Positions 60,849 to 64,000 of a stretch of DNA of 64,000 nt are shown one piece after another; the first letter of the stretch is position 1, and each line of letters opens with the position of its first letter. The DNA comes from PHAA01 sp964457945 (GTDB taxonomy: Bacteria > Bacillota > Syntrophomonadia > Syntrophomonadales > Syntrophomonadaceae). The notes below the pieces were generated by a model that was given only the letters and a program-made list of their open reading frames with translations, was not told where the DNA came from and ran no database searches. Both the position numbers and the translations under genes were made by a program. The stretch covers positions 1-64,000 of the forward strand of contig CAYWFX010000003.1 of the NCBI GenBank assembly GCA_964457945.1. Reading direction: 5' to 3'.

Positions 60849-61298
60849 ATGTCCCTGCAATACATAAATAGAAAATCATTGCTATACAAGACCGGTGTGG
60901 AGTATGGAGATTACTGCATCAACCACGTTCAGGGCTGTTCTCACGGCTGTCTTTATCCTTGTTATGCCATGATGCTAGGCAAAAGATTCGGGACAGTGAA
61001 ATCCTACGAAGAGTGGATACAACCGAAGTTGGTTCAAAATGCAATTGAATTGCTCAGAGAAGATATCAAATGCACAGTATTAACAAAAGGGGTACTGCCC
61101 ATAGAGCTAGCAAGCCTTGGTATCAAGAACGAGGTTGGTATAACACTTATTTCACTTCCATCAGGCATATTCACATCTCCGTGCAATATTTCATTAGTAT
61201 CTTGTATTAAAAATGTATACCAATTATTGATTGAAGCATCGGGAAATTCACCGGTTCTTGACGCAGTTTACTCTGCACCATATAATTATATTAGCTAA
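60849..61298 (+). pseudogene. shortened radical SAM protein gene
   Basis: 149 residues; ATG at 60849 with GAGGTG upstream. The start (YINRKSLLYKTGVEYGDYCI and QGCSHGCLYPCYAMMLGKRFG) is a radical SAM N-terminus with Cys in CX3CX3C spacing. After LLREDIK the text jumps to CTVLTKGVLPIELASLG, which in my view belongs some 40-60 residues further on in full-length members, so an internal piece is missing. After GITLISL the sequence no longer looks related. Such an enzyme is too short for a SAM barrel and is probably dead. Confidence 0.6.
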
Positions 61299-61331
61299 TG
61301 TAGCTAATATAGCTAACTAGGGGGCAGGATC

Positions 61332-62075
61332 ATGAAGGTAAATTCGACAGAACTCCAGAATAACTTTGGTAAATACCTGATGGCTGTAGCTAAAGAGGAT
61401 ATCATCATTACCAGAAACGGTATGGAGATAGCAAAATTATCAGCCATAAGAGATGCGGAGTGCGGTACAACACCCGGTGCAGTAATGAAAAAGGCGAAAG
61501 AATACCGGTATGGCAGCAGAAAGGCCTCCTACGAGGAATTTCTGGAACTAACCCAAAATAGCGAGGAAAGATATGAATACATCGACGGTGAAATATACCT
61601 GCTGGCCTCCCCTAGAACCGCACACCAGATGGCTTTGACCGAACTCTTTGTTTTTTTTTACAATTGGTTTCAGGGAAAAAAATGCACTCCTATGGTGGCA
61701 CCTTATGACATCACGCTCAAAAGAAACCAGGAGAATACCAATGTTGTTCAGCCTGATATCATGGTCATCTGCGACCTCGAGGAAAAATTGGATGAAAACG
61801 ACTATTACCAGGGTGTACCGGATCTGGTAGTGGAAATATTATCAGAAGGTACCCGGAGCAAGGATTTAATAAAAAAGCTTGATCTTTACATGTCATGCGA
61901 TGTCCGGGAATACTGGATAGTAAACCCGCTAAGCCGGGAGGTGACCGTTTACCTTTTTGAAGACAAGAATATCAGTAATAATATCACCTATAGAAAATCT
62001 GAAATAATACAATCCTATATATTTAAAGGATTGTCCGTAGAACTTGATAGAGTCTTAAAAGGGACCGGCGTGTAG
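61332..62075 (+). CDS. Phd-type antitoxin domain fused to Uma2-family nuclease domain
   Basis: 247 residues; ATG after GGGGGCAGG. Residues 1-45 match Phd/YefM antitoxins (MKVNSTELQNNFGKYLMAVA, IIITRNGMEIAKL). Residues 65-240 match the Uma2/DUF820 PD-(D/E)XK nuclease-like family (YEYIDGEIYLLASPRTAHQM, VVQPDIMVI, LVVEILSEGTRSKDLIKKL, YWIVNPLSREVTVY), with Asp and Glu-x-Lys-like residues kept. One chain thus joins a DNA-binding antitoxin unit to a nuclease-like domain. No separate toxin gene is near. Confidence 0.85.
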   Translation: MKVNSTELQNNFGKYLMAVAKEDIIITRNGMEIAKLSAIRDAECGTTPGAVMKKAKEYRYGSRKASYEEFLELTQNSEERYEYIDGEIYLLASPRTAHQMALTELFVFFYNWFQGKKCTPMVAPYDITLKRNQENTNVVQPDIMVICDLEEKLDENDYYQGVPDLVVEILSEGTRSKDLIKKLDLYMSCDVREYWIVNPLSREVTVYLFEDKNISNNITYRKSEIIQSYIFKGLSVELDRVLKGTGV

Positions 62076-62101
62076 CTTTAATGTACAGAAATAGAAGCAG
62101 G

Positions 62102-63367
62102 TCATTCAAAGAAATGACCAAGACCATTACCAGAATAGTGAACATATTTTTCTAAGAAGATCTTAAGATTATACTGAGAGTAATGGCAGGGATTATCCCG
62201 GCAAAATGTCTTCCCTCCGCACAGTAAAAGCTCTTTACAGTCAGAGCATTCGGGGTCCTGCAGTGGCGTCCAAGCTTTAATATTAAGGTAATAGTCATTA
62301 AGTGCTGCTGGATTTGAAGCGATTTGTTCGATACTCAAGCTACTCATGCCATATTTTGAGGCATTGCAGAGCCCCACTGTTCCATCAAAAAAGACCTTGC
62401 AATTGAAAGGCTGGTAGGCCTCACATCTTTTGGCAGTAGCGTGCGGAAAAAACGGCACTGTATATTCATATTTTAATAATACATCTATAGCTGTGGAAGA
62501 ATTCCAATCCTTGAATTCTTCCATGGTTAGGCCGTTGCGAAAGGTTCCATACTCAGCTGCATAAGCGGTTTTTATAGTGTCTATGGGCAATCGGAGTCGC
62601 TTCATTTCGGCTGCAAAACTTGGAAATAGACTGTAATTACCAGCGTGAACATTGTACCTTAATGAAAGTTTGATCGAATTACTCTTGAACACATCCCCGC
62701 AGTCTATCAGATTGGAAAGTACCCTATCATAGGTAGGTGCCCCATTTATATAGGGTCGCATTTTATCATGGTCTTCTGGTGGAGATAGCGTCACTGATAA
62801 GTCGAGATTATCTAATACCTTAAGGCGATCACGTTCCAGAAGGGTTCCATTAGTCTCTGCTTGCGCCTCGAATCGCAGTTTCTTCTCTTGGCATATCAAT
62901 TTTATCTTGCTAAAAATATCATGCATTGCATCGACCGCTATAAATGGTTCTCCACCGATAAAATCAATTTTAACCGCTTGGTATGGGAACATATCAGTAC
63001 ATTTTTCAACATACTCAATGATATGCTTTATAGTATTTGCATCTATGGTGCCGCGTGGTGCCCAGCCATTCTGGTAGCAATAGGAACAGGCGAGATTGCA
63101 CTTGCCGGTCAGCTCAATGCTCAGCATCAAGGTATCCGGTGCTTGACGGTACAGCAAGTCCAGATGGTGTTTTATTTCTTCAGTAGCAACGAAAAAACCG
63201 CCCTCCTGAAATACGGTTAAATCATCGGGCGTTAGTTGGCTTGCTAACAAAGCTTTATGGTCGAAACATGTTGAGGCTAGCTTTAATAAGCAGCCTGTGG
63301 CGGAATTAAACAGAATATTTTGGGAATCAGCACAGGGGATAATAAAAACATATTGGGAAAGATTCAT
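62102..63367 (-). CDS. radical SAM/SPASM peptide maturase
   Basis: 421 residues; ATG at 63365-63367 with GGGTG upstream. An N-terminal region of about 75 residues (YVFIIPCADSQNILFNSATG) resembles the peptide-recognition part of RiPP maturases. The radical SAM cluster is CNLACSYC (CX3CX2C), with FIGGEPFIA next. The SPASM region has CKVFFDGTVGLC and CSDCKELLLCGGKTFC for auxiliary Fe-S clusters. Such enzymes crosslink or modify a short precursor peptide; a 41-residue peptide gene lies 86 bases upstream on the same strand. Confidence 0.9.
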   Translation of the reverse strand: MNLSQYVFIIPCADSQNILFNSATGCLLKLASTCFDHKALLASQLTPDDLTVFQEGGFFVATEEIKHHLDLLYRQAPDTLMLSIELTGKCNLACSYCYQNGWAPRGTIDANTIKHIIEYVEKCTDMFPYQAVKIDFIGGEPFIAVDAMHDIFSKIKLICQEKKLRFEAQAETNGTLLERDRLKVLDNLDLSVTLSPPEDHDKMRPYINGAPTYDRVLSNLIDCGDVFKSNSIKLSLRYNVHAGNYSLFPSFAAEMKRLRLPIDTIKTAYAAEYGTFRNGLTMEEFKDWNSSTAIDVLLKYEYTVPFFPHATAKRCEAYQPFNCKVFFDGTVGLCNASKYGMSSLSIEQIASNPAALNDYYLNIKAWTPLQDPECSDCKELLLCGGKTFCRDNPCHYSQYNLKIFLEKYVHYSGNGLGHFFE

Positions 63368-63393
63368 CAAATCACCCGATATATAAATTTCCT

Positions 63394-63439
63394 AAAAAAA
63401 TACTCCTTGGTAGGAGGTTTTTATCTGCCTGCAAGGAGT
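63394..63439 (-). terminator. terminator between peptide gene and maturase
   Basis: Minus strand: ACTCCTTG (63432-63439) pairs with CAAGGAGT (63402-63409), followed by ATTTTTTT (63394-63401). It starts 15 bases after the peptide stop codon. Partial read-through would give more peptide than enzyme. Confidence 0.85.
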
Positions 63440-63453
63440 AATATTGAAATTTG

Positions 63454-63579
63454 TTATCTAAATTTCCTGCAGGACCAAGCATTAACCTGTGCACTGGATG
63501 AAGCGCTGCGAATAATCGTAACGTTGTTTTTCTCTGAAATATTGGGAGTTAAGCCCTCGCTTTTTTTTGCGGTAACCAT
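63454..63579 (-). CDS. candidate RiPP precursor peptide, 41 residues
   Basis: Minus-strand ATG at 63577-63579 preceded by TTGGAGGTGG; stop TAA at 63454-63456. The peptide starts MVTAKKSEGLTPNISEKNNV (leader-like, charged) and ends with a Ser-rich SASSSAQVNAWSCRKFR tail holding its only Trp and only Cys. It lies directly upstream of the radical SAM/SPASM gene, with its own promoter and a terminator after it. Gene order and size are those of a precursor; the tail does not match a RiPP core I recognise. Confidence 0.7.
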   Translation of the reverse strand: MVTAKKSEGLTPNISEKNNVTIIRSASSSAQVNAWSCRKFR

Positions 63580-63628
63580 TAAACCACCTCCAATCTTAAT
63601 TATTTCCATATTAAGTATAAGTAATTAA

Positions 63629-63661
63629 TATATACCATATCATATTGCAATTGGCAATATG
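63629..63661 (-). promoter_or_regulatory. promoter of the peptide gene with overlapping dyad
   Basis: Minus strand: TTGCCA (63652-63657), 17-base spacer, TATATA (63629-63634). The inverted repeat CATATTGC-n5-GCAATATG (63641-63661) covers the -35 element and may be an operator. Confidence 0.65.
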
Positions 63662-63711
63662 GATTGTGGATTGGACGGTATGGATAATTTCAGACAATTT
63701 ATTACTGGTGC

Positions 63712-64000
63712 TTAAACGTCTTTGAACCTTACCACATCGTTAATAGGCCTGCGTGTACTTTTTAGTTGATTCTGCAGATGCTCAGGTTCGCTATATCCCA
63801 TGGCGATTCCTATCACTATACTCAAATCCGCTGGGATGCCTAATTCCGCGCGTACCAGGTCCGGGTAGGAGGCAAACTGCACGGCTATGGCGCTGCCCAA
63901 ACCAAACTGCTCAGCTGCCAACATGATGCTTTGAGATAGAATGCCCAGATCAAACAGGGACCAAGGGGTCAAAGTGCGATCCATACATAGAAAAACGACG
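63712..64000 (-). CDS. nitroreductase family protein, N-terminus cut by window edge
   Basis: About 95 C-terminal residues are visible; the frame stays open to the right edge (VVFLC precedes the first Met), so the gene starts outside. The C-terminal nitroreductase pattern is clear: TPWSLFDLGILSQSIMLAAEQFGLGSAIAV and LSIVIGIAMGYSEPEH. FMN-dependent reductase of unknown substrate. It lies upstream of the peptide gene on the same strand but that gene has its own promoter. Confidence 0.85.
   Translation of the reverse strand, partial: VVFLCMDRTLTPWSLFDLGILSQSIMLAAEQFGLGSAIAVQFASYPDLVRAELGIPADLSIVIGIAMGYSEPEHLQNQLKSTRRPINDVVRFKDV

Noticed and set aside
63320..63628. 102-codon plus-strand frame at the RiPP locus
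   Set aside because: It runs antisense through the peptide gene, terminator and maturase start and lacks a ribosome site.
1..64000. CRISPR array, tRNA or rRNA genes
   Set aside because: No regularly spaced repeats and no tRNA or rRNA signatures were noticed on either strand by eye; a tRNAscan or Infernal run would settle this.

Overview
The window looks like a chromosomal segment of a low-GC, spore-forming, anaerobic Firmicute (Clostridia). The signs are strong GGAGG-type ribosome binding sites, frequent GTG/TTG starts, a GerW (YtfJ) sporulation gene, DUF1657 and YvyF-like small proteins, a 2,4-dienoyl-CoA-reductase-type flavoenzyme and many soluble redox and signalling proteins. A syntrophic fatty-acid oxidiser such as Syntrophomonas would fit, but the genus is inference. 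No rRNA, tRNA, CRISPR array or prophage was seen.

Layout. 1-9.5 kb: a PocR-domain sensor cut by the left edge, a UPF0316 membrane protein with an attenuator-like leader, an old-yellow-enzyme oxidoreductase with a PadR regulator, then a minus-strand TetR / C45 acyltransferase-like / ABC exporter unit. 9.5-23 kb: LysE and ABC-F genes, then a signalling stretch (YvyF-like, HD-GYP with an altered HD motif, Crp/Fnr, GGDEF, a second HD-GYP), a lipase, lipoproteins, small regulators and an ECF sigma factor with a two-repeat membrane partner. 23-30.5 kb: an SsuABC-like importer, small enzymes and regulators, a RAYT transposase remnant, dgt and a MerR gene with a 19-bp-spacer promoter.

30.5-41 kb: a soluble chemoreceptor with an N-terminal Rossmann domain, a TetR/esterase pair, a LysE gene between direct repeats, an unlisted 58-residue winged-helix protein, and a BlaI/BlaR1-like pair in which the receptor carries an amidase_3 domain in place of a penicillin sensor. 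A GC-rich NfeD/stomatin operon follows. 41-51 kb: a methyltransferase that probably starts at CTG, two PLP aminotransferases, a two-gene DNA-repair unit (TIGR03916/TIGR03915) with a LexA-type box on its promoter, a complete RAYT transposase bounded by 26-bp inverted repeats, and an ECF sigma/anti-sigma/DUF2953/gerW operon.

51-64 kb: a CZB chemoreceptor and sodA, with a decayed copy of the sodA promoter and first codons upstream of the receptor. Next come an MFS/MarR pair, a secreted stalk-domain protein with an in-frame tail behind a TAG, a nitroreductase/aldo-keto reductase unit with a divergent MerR, a shortened radical SAM gene and a Phd-Uma2 fusion. At the right end a 41-codon peptide gene lies directly upstream of a radical SAM/SPASM maturase, with its own promoter and a terminator between the two genes: a candidate minimal RiPP locus and, with the BlaR1-amidase, the best lead for something undescribed. 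The right edge cuts a nitroreductase gene.
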